From assembly GCA_026770585.1 (NCBI GenBank), contig MU647544.1, positions 53,486-87,984 of the forward strand: a stretch of 34,499 nt of DNA. The letters run 5' to 3'. The translations under genes were made by a program, and so were the position numbers. The notes beneath the pieces were generated by a model, which did not search any database, had not been told where the DNA came from, and saw only the letters and a list, made by a program, of their open reading frames with translations. Below, one piece after another: positions 1-7,890 of this stretch; the first letter of the stretch is position 1; every line of letters begins with the position of its first letter. The stretch comes from Baffinella frigidus. Lineage: Eukaryota; Cryptophyceae; Cryptomonadales; Baffinellaceae.

Positions 1-96
1 TTGTACTCGGTGTTGGTTTGTACTCGGTGTTGGTTTGTACTCGGTGTTGGTTTGTACTCGGTGTTGGTTTGTACTCGGTGTTGGTTTGTACTCGGG
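1..96. repeat. 17-bp tandem repeat at window edge
   Basis: About five and a half copies of the 17-bp unit TGTACTCGGTGTTGGTT. The unit is not a multiple of three and no gene is supported here, unlike the in-frame repeats inside genes elsewhere. The array reaches the window edge, so its full length is unknown. Confidence 0.9.
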
Positions 97-196
97 TGTC
101 ACTATACCCTGGTATATGTAGCGGCTCGTATGGGACATACTACGCTGAGAGGGTGGCTCGACCTAATACCTTCCGTGTTTTGTAGACACTGGTGGC

Positions 197-320
197 GTGT
201 GTGTGTGTGTGTGTGTCATACACAACGTCTGAAGACCGCAGCAACACTCTTTCGTTTGTTTGACACTTTACTCTTTCGTTTGTTTGACACTTTACTCTTT
301 CGTTTGTTTGACACTTTATT
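197..320. repeat. (GT)n microsatellite and 24-bp x3 tandem repeat
   Basis: A GT run near 197-216 is followed by three copies of a 24-bp unit containing TTCGTTTGTTTGACACTTTA at about 248-320. On the minus strand the last copy supplies TTTATT, read as AATAAA about 10 bp beyond the stop of the zinc-finger gene, so the array may lie in its 3' untranslated region. Minus frames across the repeat read SKVSNKRK units, but no gene is supported there. Confidence 0.7.
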
Positions 321-327
321 GAATCCA

Positions 328-1110
328 TTACGACATAATCGTTTGGTACTCGCAGCCGCAGACGTCGCAGTGGGTCCCATGGTCCACACCGACCGATGCA
401 AGGCATGACGGACAAACCCTCTCCTCGCGAAACAGCCAATTGTCACCAACCGGGAAATCACGCTGGAGCGAGGTGTGTGTATCAACATCCTTTATCTTAT
501 GGCAAACGATGCAAGGCACGCAACTGAGACAGTCGCTATTACACAGTCCATTCACACCCCCGTCGAATATACACAGCCGTGTACCATCAAACACATCGAT
601 GTCGAACTTCTTGATACACGAACTGTGTACACGGACACCCGAACACCAACATGTCGTCATGCGATGCGCGCGTTTCGTGATAGAAGCCGTCGAAAACATA
701 TCTACGACGGGAGGTGTGGGTAGTTCGTTGGCTGTGGTAGGCCCGTTTCTTGGTTGGCCCGTTTCTTGAAATCCCGGTTCGTCACACCAGGGTGCCGATC
801 CAACCGTTTCCACTTCGTCCACACGCAAACATTGCTCGGTCTGTGTCACGTCCCGTATGTGTCTGGTAGGATCGGGTTCCGAGATGTCATTGGGCGTCTC
901 GTTTTCTTCCACTGCACACTCAGTGAAATATTTAACGGAGGTGTCCTGGGTGCAAAGCTTCTTATGTTTCCGTACACCAGGTTTCCGTTTGTTTGAAAGG
1001 CTGAAGCGTTTCTTTCGGGTTCCAGAGGTAGAGTCCTTCTTCGTCTTCTTCTTCGACCGTGTGTCTTGTGGTGTGTTTTGTGCAGGTATGACCATGTCGA
1101 ACATTTTCAT
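328..1110 (-). CDS. Cys/His-rich zinc-binding protein, basic N-terminus
   Basis: A 260-residue protein of unknown function. The N-terminal 50 residues are strongly basic with nuclear-localisation-like clusters (KKKTKK, RKKRF, NKRK, RKHKK). A middle region of about 80 residues is acidic or neutral and probably disordered. The C-terminal 110 residues hold many paired Cys and His residues (CWC, CVPCIVCH, CPSC, CDVCGC), spaced like a RING/PHD-type cross-braced zinc domain, though the exact family is not recognisable. A TATA-like box lies about 50 bp upstream (reverse complement TATAAAG near 1162-1168) with a CACGTG palindrome just beyond, and a minus-strand AATAAA follows the stop, so it looks like a complete transcription unit. 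A nuclear regulatory or ubiquitin-ligase role is possible but is inference. Confidence 0.75.
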   Translation of the reverse strand: MKMFDMVIPAQNTPQDTRSKKKTKKDSTSGTRKKRFSLSNKRKPGVRKHKKLCTQDTSVKYFTECAVEENETPNDISEPDPTRHIRDVTQTEQCLRVDEVETVGSAPWCDEPGFQETGQPRNGPTTANELPTPPVVDMFSTASITKRAHRMTTCWCSGVRVHSSCIKKFDIDVFDGTRLCIFDGGVNGLCNSDCLSCVPCIVCHKIKDVDTHTSLQRDFPVGDNWLFREERVCPSCLASVGVDHGTHCDVCGCEYQTIMS

Positions 1111-1160
1111 GGCTGGTATTTGTTGACGTTATATCTGTGACGTTTGAAGTATCATTCGTT

Positions 1161-1192
1161 CTTTATACGAAAGAATTTGTAAACAACACGTG
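1161..1192 (-). promoter_or_regulatory. TATA box and CACGTG upstream of zinc-finger gene
   Basis: Read on the minus strand, TATAAAG at about 1162-1168 lies 50 bp before the start codon at 1110. The palindrome AACACGTGTT (CACGTG 1187-1192) lies about 25 bp further out. The arrangement matches other promoters in the window. Confidence 0.5.
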
Positions 1193-1264
1193 TTGTCCAT
1201 TGAAGAAATATAGGTGGACTGAAATAAACAAACCAATTGGACCATGATAAGATTGTTATGTATA

Positions 1265-1310
1265 ACACCCACCTGAAATCGCTTAAATGGGGTATGTTGT
1301 TAGGTATATC
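1265..1310 (+). promoter_or_regulatory. Putative PSE-like element and TATA of small-RNA gene A
   Basis: A conserved block beginning ACACCC at 1265 and continuing with CCTGAAATCGC is shared with 2594 onward. A TATA-like TATATC at 1305-1310 lies 30 bp before the proposed RNA start at 1335. In the second copy the block, the TATA-like sequence and the RNA start are all displaced by exactly 1329 bp, so spacing is kept while the intervening bases differ. This matches the layout of gene-external (type 3) Pol III promoters. The assignment is inference. Confidence 0.5.
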
Positions 1311-1334
1311 AACGATTTGGAGGTAGTAACTTTC

Positions 1335-1418
1335 AGGGTGAAGGTATCACACCTATTAAGTCAAGCGTGGATTCGATCCAGACACCTCCATAGTCCCGAG
1401 AATCGGGTCACCCTTTTT
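1335..1418 (+). ncRNA. Putative Pol III small structured RNA A
   Basis: A candidate transcript of about 84 nt. Its ends pair: AGGGTGA (1335-1341) with TCACCCT (1408-1414), followed by a T5 run (1414-1418) typical of Pol III termination. Inside, GGTATC (1343-1348) can pair with GATCC (1375-1379), leaving one bulged base, and the perfect hairpin CCCGA-GAA-TCGGG is at 1395-1407. A second locus at 2664-2830 keeps every element, and in its terminal stem one G-C pair is replaced by A-T on both sides, a compensatory change that supports a folded RNA. The closed terminal stem, bulged helix and oligo-U tail recall Y RNAs, but no known RNA family is matched by sequence. Confidence 0.55.
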
Positions 1419-1484
1419 GTTTCCTGTGGTGTTGAATGGGATATAGTCGAGACAATCCCCTGTCCGGTGGTTTTATGTCTGTAT

Positions 1485-1490
1485 TATAAA
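1485..1490 (+). promoter_or_regulatory. TATA box before the VTLP-repeat gene
   Basis: TATAAA about 40 bp before the ATG at 1529, the usual distance for promoters in this window. Confidence 0.5.
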
Positions 1491-1528
1491 GGTATGGTGT
1501 AATTACACCGGTATCCGTCCTATACACG

Positions 1529-2488
1529 ATGGTTCTCCATTTCTCCAAGACCAAGGCTGATACGGTCTTCGTCGTTGACGACATGTACAACGTCCTGACC
1601 AACTTTTTGGCGAAGCTCTCCCCGTCCACCCGTAAGATGCTCTGCAAGTGCATGATGCCCATCGGGTACTGGGAATTCATGGACGCAAAGACTTCGGTTA
1701 TGAACCACTCCCGTACGAACCTCCACGTCAAGCTGTTCGTGGACAGCTACATGAAGAGGCCCACTTCGCTTTGCAAGCCCGACCAGAAGAAGATTCTTAA
1801 GTTCATGAAATCCAAAAGGTGCAAGGCGATGCAGGTAGTTCGCAAACCTGCGCGGAGGTCCAGTGAGCGCAATGCCCCCGAGGGACTCGACGACCGGGTT
1901 CTCCTCGACGACCAGAGGCCCCCCGCCACGCTCCCCGTCACGCTCCCCGTCACGCTCGCCGTCACTGACGACCGGAGGCCCCCCGCTACGCTCCCCGTCA
2001 CGCTCCCCGTCACGCTTCCCGTCACGCTCCCCGTCACGCTCCCCGTCACGCTTCCCGTCACGCTCCCCGTCACGCTCCCCGTCAAGCTCTCCGTCAACGA
2101 CCGGATGCTCCCCGTCATCGACGACGTCCTGTTCGTTGGGGACGACGGGGAGGGCGGTGAGGTTGCATGGGACGAAGACACGGAGGACCCGTTCTGTGCC
2201 ACGTGGACGGAAGTCGACCAGCCCCTCGACGCAGCACAGGCGTACGCAATGTCACAGTTTCAGAGGTGCCTCGACCAGTGCCATCTCGAGGACATCAGGG
2301 GCGCCATCATGGGCGACATGGAGCACATCCAGGCGATGGCGAATGCCGTCTTTGACGGCACCGGCTCCATGGACGAGGAGTGGATGGATCTCAGCCCGGA
2401 AAACGTACGCCAGATGGTGGACTGGTATGCGACGGACGATGCAACCCGGGAGTTTAACGACGCCCGCGTCTATGTCGGCGAATATTAG
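1529..2488 (+). CDS. Hypothetical protein with VTLP tandem repeat
   Basis: A 319-residue protein not recognised as any family. Residues 1-115 form a compact, Lys-rich, apparently folded region (several Cys, motif GYWEFMDAK). Residues about 130-190 are a 12-bp minisatellite encoding VTLP units, interrupted by two DDxRPPA segments. The C-terminal 120 residues are acidic and look folded. Codons are strongly GC-ending outside the repeat, supporting this frame over the Ser/Arg/Pro frames that overlap it. A TATA box lies 40 bp upstream. The gene is flanked on both sides by the putative small-RNA loci. No typical AATAAA follows the stop, only a weak hairpin near 2505-2532. Confidence 0.8.
   Translation: MVLHFSKTKADTVFVVDDMYNVLTNFLAKLSPSTRKMLCKCMMPIGYWEFMDAKTSVMNHSRTNLHVKLFVDSYMKRPTSLCKPDQKKILKFMKSKRCKAMQVVRKPARRSSERNAPEGLDDRVLLDDQRPPATLPVTLPVTLAVTDDRRPPATLPVTLPVTLPVTLPVTLPVTLPVTLPVTLPVKLSVNDRMLPVIDDVLFVGDDGEGGEVAWDEDTEDPFCATWTEVDQPLDAAQAYAMSQFQRCLDQCHLEDIRGAIMGDMEHIQAMANAVFDGTGSMDEEWMDLSPENVRQMVDWYATDDATREFNDARVYVGEY
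1925..2095 (+). repeat. 12-bp coding minisatellite (VTLP units)
   Basis: Imperfect tandem copies of CTCCCCGTCACG with CTT/CTC and GCC variants. The unit is a multiple of three, so expansions keep the frame. Confidence 0.9.
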
Positions 2489-2593
2489 TGCGAACCCGTG
2501 TTACTGTGAGAGTTTCTGATAAAAGTTCTCACTTTCAAGTGTCTTATAACCTCCATATAGAACCCCGTATTTGTTTATATTATTGATTATTTG

Positions 2594-2640
2594 ACACCCG
2601 CCTGAAATCGCAAAATGGGGCTCTATTGTGGTGTATAATA
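2594..2640 (+). promoter_or_regulatory. Putative PSE-like element and TATA of small-RNA gene B
   Basis: This is the second copy of the block at 1265: ACACCC at 2594, CCTGAAATCGC next, then TATAAT starting at 2634, again 30 bp before the 5' arm of the RNA stem at 2664. Confidence 0.5.
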
Positions 2641-2663
2641 CCGATTGTGGTCCACTCTCTTTC

Positions 2664-2830
2664 AGAGTGAAGGTATCCAAAAGAATATATGTTTGGAAAG
2701 CGGCTTCCATGTTATTGACAGTATTACCCTCTGGTAAACTCCAATTGATCAGCATCCGAAAGGATGACTATCAGAACATGGTCGTACGATCCAACCGCCC
2801 CATAGTCCCGAGAATCGGGTCACTCTTTTT
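2664..2830 (+). ncRNA. Putative Pol III small structured RNA B
   Basis: A candidate transcript of about 167 nt, homologous at both ends to the RNA at 1335-1418 but with a longer central insertion. The terminal stem is AGAGTGA (2664-2670) with TCACTCT (2820-2826), followed by T5 (2826-2830). The bulged helix GGTATC/GATCC and the hairpin CCCGAGAATCGGG (2807-2819) are kept. A 24-nt block covering this hairpin (2800-2823) is identical to 1388-1411. The changed stem pair relative to copy A is compensatory. It lies about 700 bp before the start codon of the spliced DUF2828/TROVE-like gene on the same strand. Function is unknown; a Y-RNA-like partner role is a hypothesis. Confidence 0.55.
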
Positions 2831-2938
2831 GCCCCTCCCATTGGGGTCCAAACATACGAGAATCCAGTGGTTTGTTTTACTGACACACGTCCTCACATAG
2901 GCACGTCCTCGCATATGCACGTCCTCACATAGGCACGT

Positions 2939-3268
2939 TCACACACACAGGTCAACACCCGGGTACGTCGATGTACAGTCGATTTCTTGCATTTTCGCCG
3001 TGAGCTTCTTGATGTGGCGTTTGTACCATTGCATACTGTAGACCTGGCCAGCCTCCCGTTTGCGCATCTCGTAAGAGTACTTACCGGCCCAGTTCTTTTT
3101 GCGGCGTGTCACGGCTTTCTGTACCGCGCCTTCCAGGTTGGCAGCGAGGGTGCACTGGTTGCGCATCATGTGCAGGGTCTTGGATTTGTCACTGTGTTCG
3201 AGTGCTTTGCGGGTAGATATGTTGAAGTGGTGTTGCCATTGCAAGAAAGTGGTTGCTTGCAATACCAT
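2939..3268 (-). CDS. Small basic hypothetical protein
   Basis: A 109-residue, Lys/Arg-rich protein not recognised as any family. It is predicted to be largely helical (segments LEGAVQKAV, YEMRKREAG, YKRHIKKLTAKM). A TATTTAA box at 3320-3326 (reverse strand) lies about 50 bp upstream of the ATG, the spacing seen for other minus-strand genes here. No other frame in this interval is convincing. It could bind nucleic acid because of its charge, but no motif shows this. Confidence 0.5.
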   Translation of the reverse strand: MVLQATTFLQWQHHFNISTRKALEHSDKSKTLHMMRNQCTLAANLEGAVQKAVTRRKKNWAGKYSYEMRKREAGQVYSMQWYKRHIKKLTAKMQEIDCTSTYPGVDLCV

Positions 3269-3391
3269 GCCCCTGGATCTCCTGTGTATGGGTAGTTCTG
3301 AGACCGAGGGGTCTCTGAGTTAAATACCTGTACTGGCGGTGTAAAACACACACGTGCATCTCACATGAGTTGACTGGAATTGTGTGTGGGT

Positions 3392-3461
3392 GGTATTTTT
3401 AGACCATCATATGTGACACCAACACGTGTCGTGTAAAAAATTAATAAGTTGGTAACACGTG
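3392..3461 (+). promoter_or_regulatory. Promoter region of the spliced DUF2828 gene
   Basis: Contains GGTATTTTTAG (3392-3402) and two CACGTG palindromes (3423-3428 and 3456-3461), the latter in GGTAACACGTGTT context. The same motifs recur before the genes at 15716 and 16808. The first ATG follows at 3527. Confidence 0.5.
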
Positions 3462-3526
3462 TTTCTAATATCACCCATTCAAGGGGTTTGCTTGAATCTC
3501 ATCCACATATCACACCACCCCAGTGG

Positions 3527-6029
3527 ATGGCTGACACGCTCTCGGTCGCAAGTACCCATAGGCCAGACCCCCATAGGCCAGACCCCCATGCCAATCCTGA
3601 CGACAACAATGGGGACGACCATAGCGACGACGAACAGACTATCGACTTGCCTCCCGGGATGATATACAGCGAGAACGGGGCGCCCGCTTTTGAAAAGACG
3701 GATTCGGCAGCGTTGGACCTCTTTACCAACTGCGTTCCTGGTATCGAACCCCAAAAACTCCGGCAACTTCTCGACGCCGCGTGGATCGAGTCCCCCCTTA
3801 CTGCGCTCCAACTCTGTTTTCAAACGGGTTCTGTGCGCGTCGGTAAGATGGATCGGAACAACTTCTATCTCTGCATGCAATGGCTTTGGGATATCGCTCC
3901 CGCCACGCTGGTATGCAACATTCATGCGGTTCCACAGATCACGTGTCTCAAAGACGTTCTCGAGATCCTCGTCTTTGTTCTACATGGTCGTACCGCTGGA
4001 GATCCCCTATCTCTGGACAACTCGATCCAGGAGACAGATGCCGCTCGGGATCGTAAGCGCACGCGTCTCATGACCAAGCCTTCAAGCGATAAGAAGATCC
4101 AACGCACAGCGCGCCGTACGCGCCGCATCGCTCTCAAGCAAGCCTTCGCTCTCTCAATCAACAAACCGTTGTCCGAGATCCTTCTGCCAACTGATGGCGA
4201 TGCCGACATGGCCGATACTTCCAACCAGATGGCCGATACTTCCAATCAGATGGCCGATACTTCCAACCAGATGGCCGATACTTCCAATCAGATGGCCGAT
4301 ACTTCCAACCAGATGGCCGATACTTCCAATCAGATGGCCGATACTTCCAATCAGATGGCCGATACTTCCAATCAGATGGCCGATGCAGATGCTGTAACGC
4401 AATCCCCGTACAAGGTCGTATGGGTCTCCCAAGAGATCAAGGGGTTGTGGGACAAGTTCGTCCTTGCACACGAGGCCGAGACTGTACTCGCCGCCAAGGC
4501 TGCAAAACAAGCACGTATCCTTGCAATGAAAACGGACGGAAACCCTTCTCCTGGACACATCCAGGAGCTCTTCGATGCCGTTGTCGAGATCTTCGTAAAC
4601 GGGCTGACAGACGAGCTCAACACGTTCCGCACCAACCCGGTGGGTCTCGGTGGACTCTACGCCAAGTGGGCGCCTTCTGTCGGTGGTCGTCACGACAAGG
4701 CGGTCCCGCTTCTTCTGGACACGATCGCCAAGAAAGTCCTGGTTGGCGAGCTGTACCAAGATACATGGGCTACGCTTTCCGAAGAGGATGCCACTCACAC
4801 CCGCCGCGTGGCGTATTCTAGCAAGGTCCTCAGCACTCTTCGGGGGGCCGCTTCAATTCCCGAACACTACACTGGGTCCGGCGATTGGCACTCTGTTTCG
4901 TATGACAAAATGCCGAGTAGATGCCGTCTTTTATTTGGGGAGAAAACATTTTTGAAGCACGACGAAATCCGCTACATGGGCTTCCTCAAAGAGGCAGAAG
5001 CCAAGGCGTTGGCCAAGAAGGCTGGAGACTTCATGAAGGGACCCTCTGTCAAGACCGGAGCGTTGCTTCCTCATGAGATTACGGAACAAGGCTTCAAGAC
5101 ATTCAAGCACCTTCAGACGATGCAAGCGATGGTGGATGCAAACGAACAAGTCTCTCCGAACGCGCTCGAACTGGCACAGGCGAAAAACACAGAAATGGAC
5201 CTTTGCTGGGATGGGCTGGTCGATGGTGTCAAGACCGCTATGGCCAAAGGAAAGGGTGTCGGACGCTGTATTCCTGTGATTGACGTCAGTGGCAGCATGA
5301 ACGGGATCCCGATTGAAGTGGCCACAGCTCTTGGGCTGTTGTTAGCTTGCGCAAGCCCTGAATCCTCGGGGTTTTTTGGAAAAGCAATTACGTTCGATGA
5401 CGTCCCGGAGCTTGTGACGGTCGTGACGCCCTGGGACTTATTGACGGAAGATGGCCAGCCGAAGCTTCTCGGAGTGGGCCAAGCGGTCGCAAACGTTCGC
5501 AAGATGGGGTGGGGTGGGTCCACAGACCTTCTCAAAACTCTCCGGATGTACCTTTTCGTTTCGCTTCAAAACGAAACGCCCATCTCCGAACTTCAAGACA
5601 ACACGTTGGTGATCCTGTCGGACATGGTATGCTCCTTTTCCACATAAAGACCCTATAACTTTTTTCTAAATGACTTCTCAACTGTTGTGTCAACATCTGA
5701 CCTCTTACCGTTTTTTCTCGCAGGAGTTTGATGATGTGGAACGATCCACTCCGTGGCAAACGACCCACGAGGCAGCTGTCGCCATGTTCTCCGATGTAGC
5801 CATTCCGATGCCGAAGATCGTCTACTGGAACCTCCGGGCCAGTACTGTGACAAGCCCGGTAGAGAGTGCGGACACCAAAGGAGTTGTCCTTTTGAGTGGT
5901 TACTCGTCAGCACTTCTGAAGGCCTTCTTAGGAGGAACCCTCGATACGTTTACCCCTGCGTCTCAGCTGGTTGAGGTGCTCGCCGATCCGGTGTACCAAA
6001 CGCTTTCTGTCGCAGAACAGGACGCATAG
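3527..6029 (+). CDS. DUF2828 (TROVE/vWA-like) protein, spliced
   Basis: Two exons, 3527-5626 and 5724-6029, give a protein of about 801 residues. The intron (97 nt) starts GTATGC, ends in a pyrimidine-rich TTTTTTCTCGCAG and is in phase 0. DUF2828 proteins pair a helical, TROVE-like N-terminal region with a von Willebrand A domain. Here residues 60-200 show the N-terminal DUF2828 pattern, AKWAP falls near residue 380, and the vWA MIDAS is complete: D586-x-S-x-S (DVSGSMNG), T666 (GGSTDLL) and D699 (SDMEFD). The SDM/EFD motif spans the splice site exactly, and exon 2 carries the expected PKIVYWNLR and LLSGYS motifs. An insert of eight 7-residue repeats (MADTSNQ) sits between the N-terminal and middle parts. 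An upstream TTG could extend the frame, but the first ATG is at 3527. By analogy with Ro60 it may bind RNA; this is unproven for DUF2828. Confidence 0.9.
4209..4385 (+). repeat. 21-bp x8 coding minisatellite (MADTSNQ)
   Basis: Eight near-identical 21-bp units ATGGCCGATACTTCCAA(C/T)CAG, differing mainly by the alternating C/T. The array lies in a linker of the DUF2828 protein. Confidence 0.95.
5627..5723 (+). other. Spliceosomal intron in DUF2828 gene
   Basis: 97-nt GT-AG intron: donor ATG|GTATGC, acceptor CTCGCAG|GAG with a long T tract. It contains in-frame stops, and its removal restores a conserved DUF2828 motif. Confidence 0.9.
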
Positions 6030-6091
6030 ACACTCGTCTGGTTGTGGGTGTTTTATTAAAGACAAAAACAAACGCTCCTGTGTCACTTGCA
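6030..6091. terminator. Bidirectional poly(A) cassette, copy 1 of a 62-bp duplication
   Basis: A 62-bp sequence repeated at 7268-7329 with two mismatches. Its core TTTATTAAA (6052-6060) reads ATTAAA on the plus strand and AATAAA on the minus strand. It lies between the convergent DUF2828 gene (ending 6029) and the minus-strand gene ending at 6264, so it could polyadenylate both. Confidence 0.6.
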
Positions 6092-6157
6092 GGTGTTGTA
6101 TGCCTACTGTAGGGTCCTAGGGAGGGGCGGTTTCTTATGAGCGAGGTATCCCTCCCA

Positions 6158-6222
6158 CCGTCCGCCCACGTCCCACCGTCCGCCCACGTCCCACCCACCG
6201 TCCGCCCACGTCCCACCGTCCA
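6158..6222. repeat. CGTCCCACCGTCCGCC(CA) tandem repeat
   Basis: Three to four imperfect units of about 15-19 bp in the interval between two convergent genes. Not in a supported coding frame. Confidence 0.8.
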
Positions 6223-6263
6223 AACTTGTCCGTAGCGACGCTTGCCCGGGTCTGTCCACCCGC

Positions 6264-6812
6264 CTACGGCCGCACTTCGATCGTGGCGGTGAGTGCAAAC
6301 GACCTGCCGTTGATGTCATTGCGAATGCATCGCTTGAACTCGTCGTCCGACATGACGAACTCCCAGACCGGGCCGCAGTCGATGTCGTCCCCGGGGACCA
6401 GGAAGAAGCCGTCGGCGGGGGTCTGGATGGACTTCCCGTTGACGACCGGGTTGTCGGAGACCTCGCGGAGAACACGCCCCGACGTGTCGAGCAAACTGAG
6501 CTCTACCAGCTTCGCCTTACACGCCACGGTGCCCACCACGTTGAAACTGACGGCGTGTTGGTGGAAATCTTCGTCCGGGTTGTCGTCAAAACTGAACGTG
6601 GTGGCGAAGAACCCCGCGAGGGTCGGCGTGAAGTTCTTGTTATCGCTGAGGCTGCCATCATCCATCTCCTCCTCGTTGAGATACGCCAACCACGTGAAGG
6701 TCTGGCGCAGCGAGTGCTTGTAGTGCTTGAGGCAATGCTCGGCAAAGCGCTTGAGGCAATGCTCGGCAAAGCTCGGTTCGCGCGTATGCTCCATGGGGGC
6801 TTGGCCGTCCAC
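6264..6812 (-). CDS. Hypothetical acidic protein
   Basis: A 182-residue protein not recognised as any family. The N-terminus contains a duplicated 8-residue unit (FAEHCLK[R/H]) from a 24-bp tandem repeat at about 6727-6775. The rest is acidic and strand-rich (FATTFSFDDNPDEDF, VVGTVACKAKLVELSLLDTS, FFLVPGDDIDCG, SFALTATIEV), suggesting a beta-sandwich. GC-ending codons support this frame. The poly(A) cassette at 6030-6091 lies downstream. No clear TATA box is seen upstream. Confidence 0.7.
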   Translation of the reverse strand: MDGQAPMEHTREPSFAEHCLKRFAEHCLKHYKHSLRQTFTWLAYLNEEEMDDGSLSDNKNFTPTLAGFFATTFSFDDNPDEDFHQHAVSFNVVGTVACKAKLVELSLLDTSGRVLREVSDNPVVNGKSIQTPADGFFLVPGDDIDCGPVWEFVMSDDEFKRCIRNDINGRSFALTATIEVRP

Positions 6813-7033
6813 TACGGGGTCACAGCGGGATCGCTCTGTCTGTGGGGCCGCCAGCAGGGCTCAGGGGGAGCCGCCAGCGGCGGCAGACGGTGTCGTTGGT
6901 CCCTTTGTCCGTCCCCCAAATTTCTGTAAAGTGGTTGTGTCAACTTTAGACCCCCAAAAGCCGAATTGACTTTCATTAGAAAGGGTTTCAATTCTGAACC
7001 CTTATTTGACAGGAAATTTACCAGCTCATACTT

Positions 7034-7217
7034 CCCCATCCACGCAAGGGTGTAGGGCTGACCTGGGAAAACAAGCCAGTTCACACGGAATGTATAACAA
7101 CTTTCCGAATTTTCGATTTTTCTGTGGGAAGAATGTCCACTTATGAACTTAAGAAATCGTAGAATTCTACTATTTCTCCTGTGGGTCACTCTGTCCTACA
7201 CTCTTGCGTGGATGTGG
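7034..7217. repeat. Imperfect inverted repeat with central palindrome
   Basis: The left arm CATCCACGCAAGGGTGTAGG matches the reverse complement of the right arm near 7193-7217 with few mismatches. A 26-bp palindrome lies between them at 7152-7177. It could be a small non-autonomous mobile element or a structured regulatory site; no target duplication was identified. Confidence 0.5.
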
Positions 7218-7267
7218 CGTGTAGTGGCCGTGTTTGCCTTCTTATTAGACCTTGTTTCCCTCAATAA

Positions 7268-7329
7268 ACACTCGTCTGGTTGTGGGTGCTTTATTAAAGA
7301 CAAAAACAAATGCTCCTGTGTCACTTGCA
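7268..7329. terminator. Bidirectional poly(A) cassette, copy 2
   Basis: 60 of 62 bases match 6030-6091, with the same TTTATTAAA core (7290-7298). Its minus-strand AATAAA lies about 35 bp beyond the stop of the candidate minus-strand ORF ending at 7331, matching the arrangement at copy 1. Confidence 0.55.
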
Positions 7330-7330
7330 A

Positions 7331-7681
7331 TCATCCACCACCGGGGTCTGTTCCTACACCATAGCACATGTTCCACGGTACAGGGATGTGTATCTTAGTT
7401 GTATGTATGTGCACGATCGTGTCTCTATACGGTGTACTGCTTGTATGTGACGTAAATTGTGTTTTATAGAACGTTATGTGACGAGACTCGTGTTCTATTC
7501 CATATTTCCGGACTCGCTCTGCATGGACCAGAATCATATCTAATATCGTACACCCTGTCCGTGTTGTGCATATACCATAAAATACCGGCCCATATGGACA
7601 CGGGAGAGGAAGAATCGTGTGGGACTGTTCGAGATCTGTGAACTCTCGGCGCATTGTAGCCAGGGACTTGCTTGTGTGCAC
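7331..7681 (-). CDS. Candidate small hypothetical protein
   Basis: A 116-residue open frame of unknown family, Thr/His-rich, with several Cys in the middle (LPCPYGPVFYGICTTRTGC). Support is positional: it ends immediately next to the poly(A) cassette, and a TATATAAAT box (reverse strand, 7783-7792) lies about 100 bp upstream. A second minus frame, 7464-7736, starts closer to that box (50 bp) and is an equal alternative, so this call is weak. Confidence 0.3.
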   Translation of the reverse strand: MHTSKSLATMRREFTDLEQSHTILPLPCPYGPVFYGICTTRTGCTILDMILVHAERVRKYGIEHESRHITFYKTQFTSHTSSTPYRDTIVHIHTTKIHIPVPWNMCYGVGTDPGGG

Positions 7682-7741
7682 ATGTGACTACCGGTTCAGT
7701 TGGAAGCGCAGGTTCCGGCTTAATCCTTCTACGCATGCTTC

Positions 7742-7792
7742 ACGATTGGAATGGTGTTTGTACGATTGGAATGGTGTTTGTCATTTATATAC
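7742..7792 (-). promoter_or_regulatory. 20-bp direct repeat and TATA box (minus strand)
   Basis: Two copies of ACGATTGGAATGGTGTTTGT (7742-7781) are followed by a sequence whose reverse complement is GTATATAAAT (7783-7792). It is consistent with a minus-strand promoter for a small unit ending near 7331. Confidence 0.4.
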
Positions 7793-7890
7793 CAACATAC
7801 TCCCCACCCCCAACACCTACCAATCGCTGTACATCAGCGATATCAGACAAGTCGCGATCTTTTGGTTCTACTTGCGACACCGACCGTTTC

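Larger units (their letters stand above)
6813..7330. other. Intergenic region with inverted repeat and second poly(A) cassette
   Basis: No gene is supported here. The interval holds an imperfect inverted repeat (arms about 7034-7057 and 7193-7217), a near-perfect palindrome AGAAATCGTAGAATTCTACTATTTCT-like at 7152-7177 between the arms, an AATAAA at 7263-7268 and the second 62-bp poly(A) cassette. Confidence 0.6.

Noticed and set aside
1-320. CRISPR-like array
   Set aside because: The repeats are contiguous tandem units with no unique spacers.
1335-1418. tRNA gene at the ATTCGATCC sequence
   Set aside because: It resembles a box B, but there is no cloverleaf, acceptor stem or box A; the paired copy at 2664 does not keep the box B-like bases.
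1863-2519. Ser/Arg/Pro-rich plus-strand frame overlapping the VTLP gene
   Set aside because: A shadow created by the 12-bp repeat; the other frame has a TATA box, GC-ending codons and normal composition.
4154-4798. Minus frame with IGHLIGS repeats
   Set aside because: Complement of the MADTSNQ minisatellite inside the DUF2828 exon.
6812-7189. Minus-strand 125-residue frame
   Set aside because: It lies over the inverted repeat, lacks promoter support, and its composition is that of a random frame.
7143-7364. Plus-strand 73-residue frame with a hydrophobic start
   Set aside because: It runs through the inverted repeat and the poly(A) cassette; its second half is simply the duplicated 3'-end sequence.
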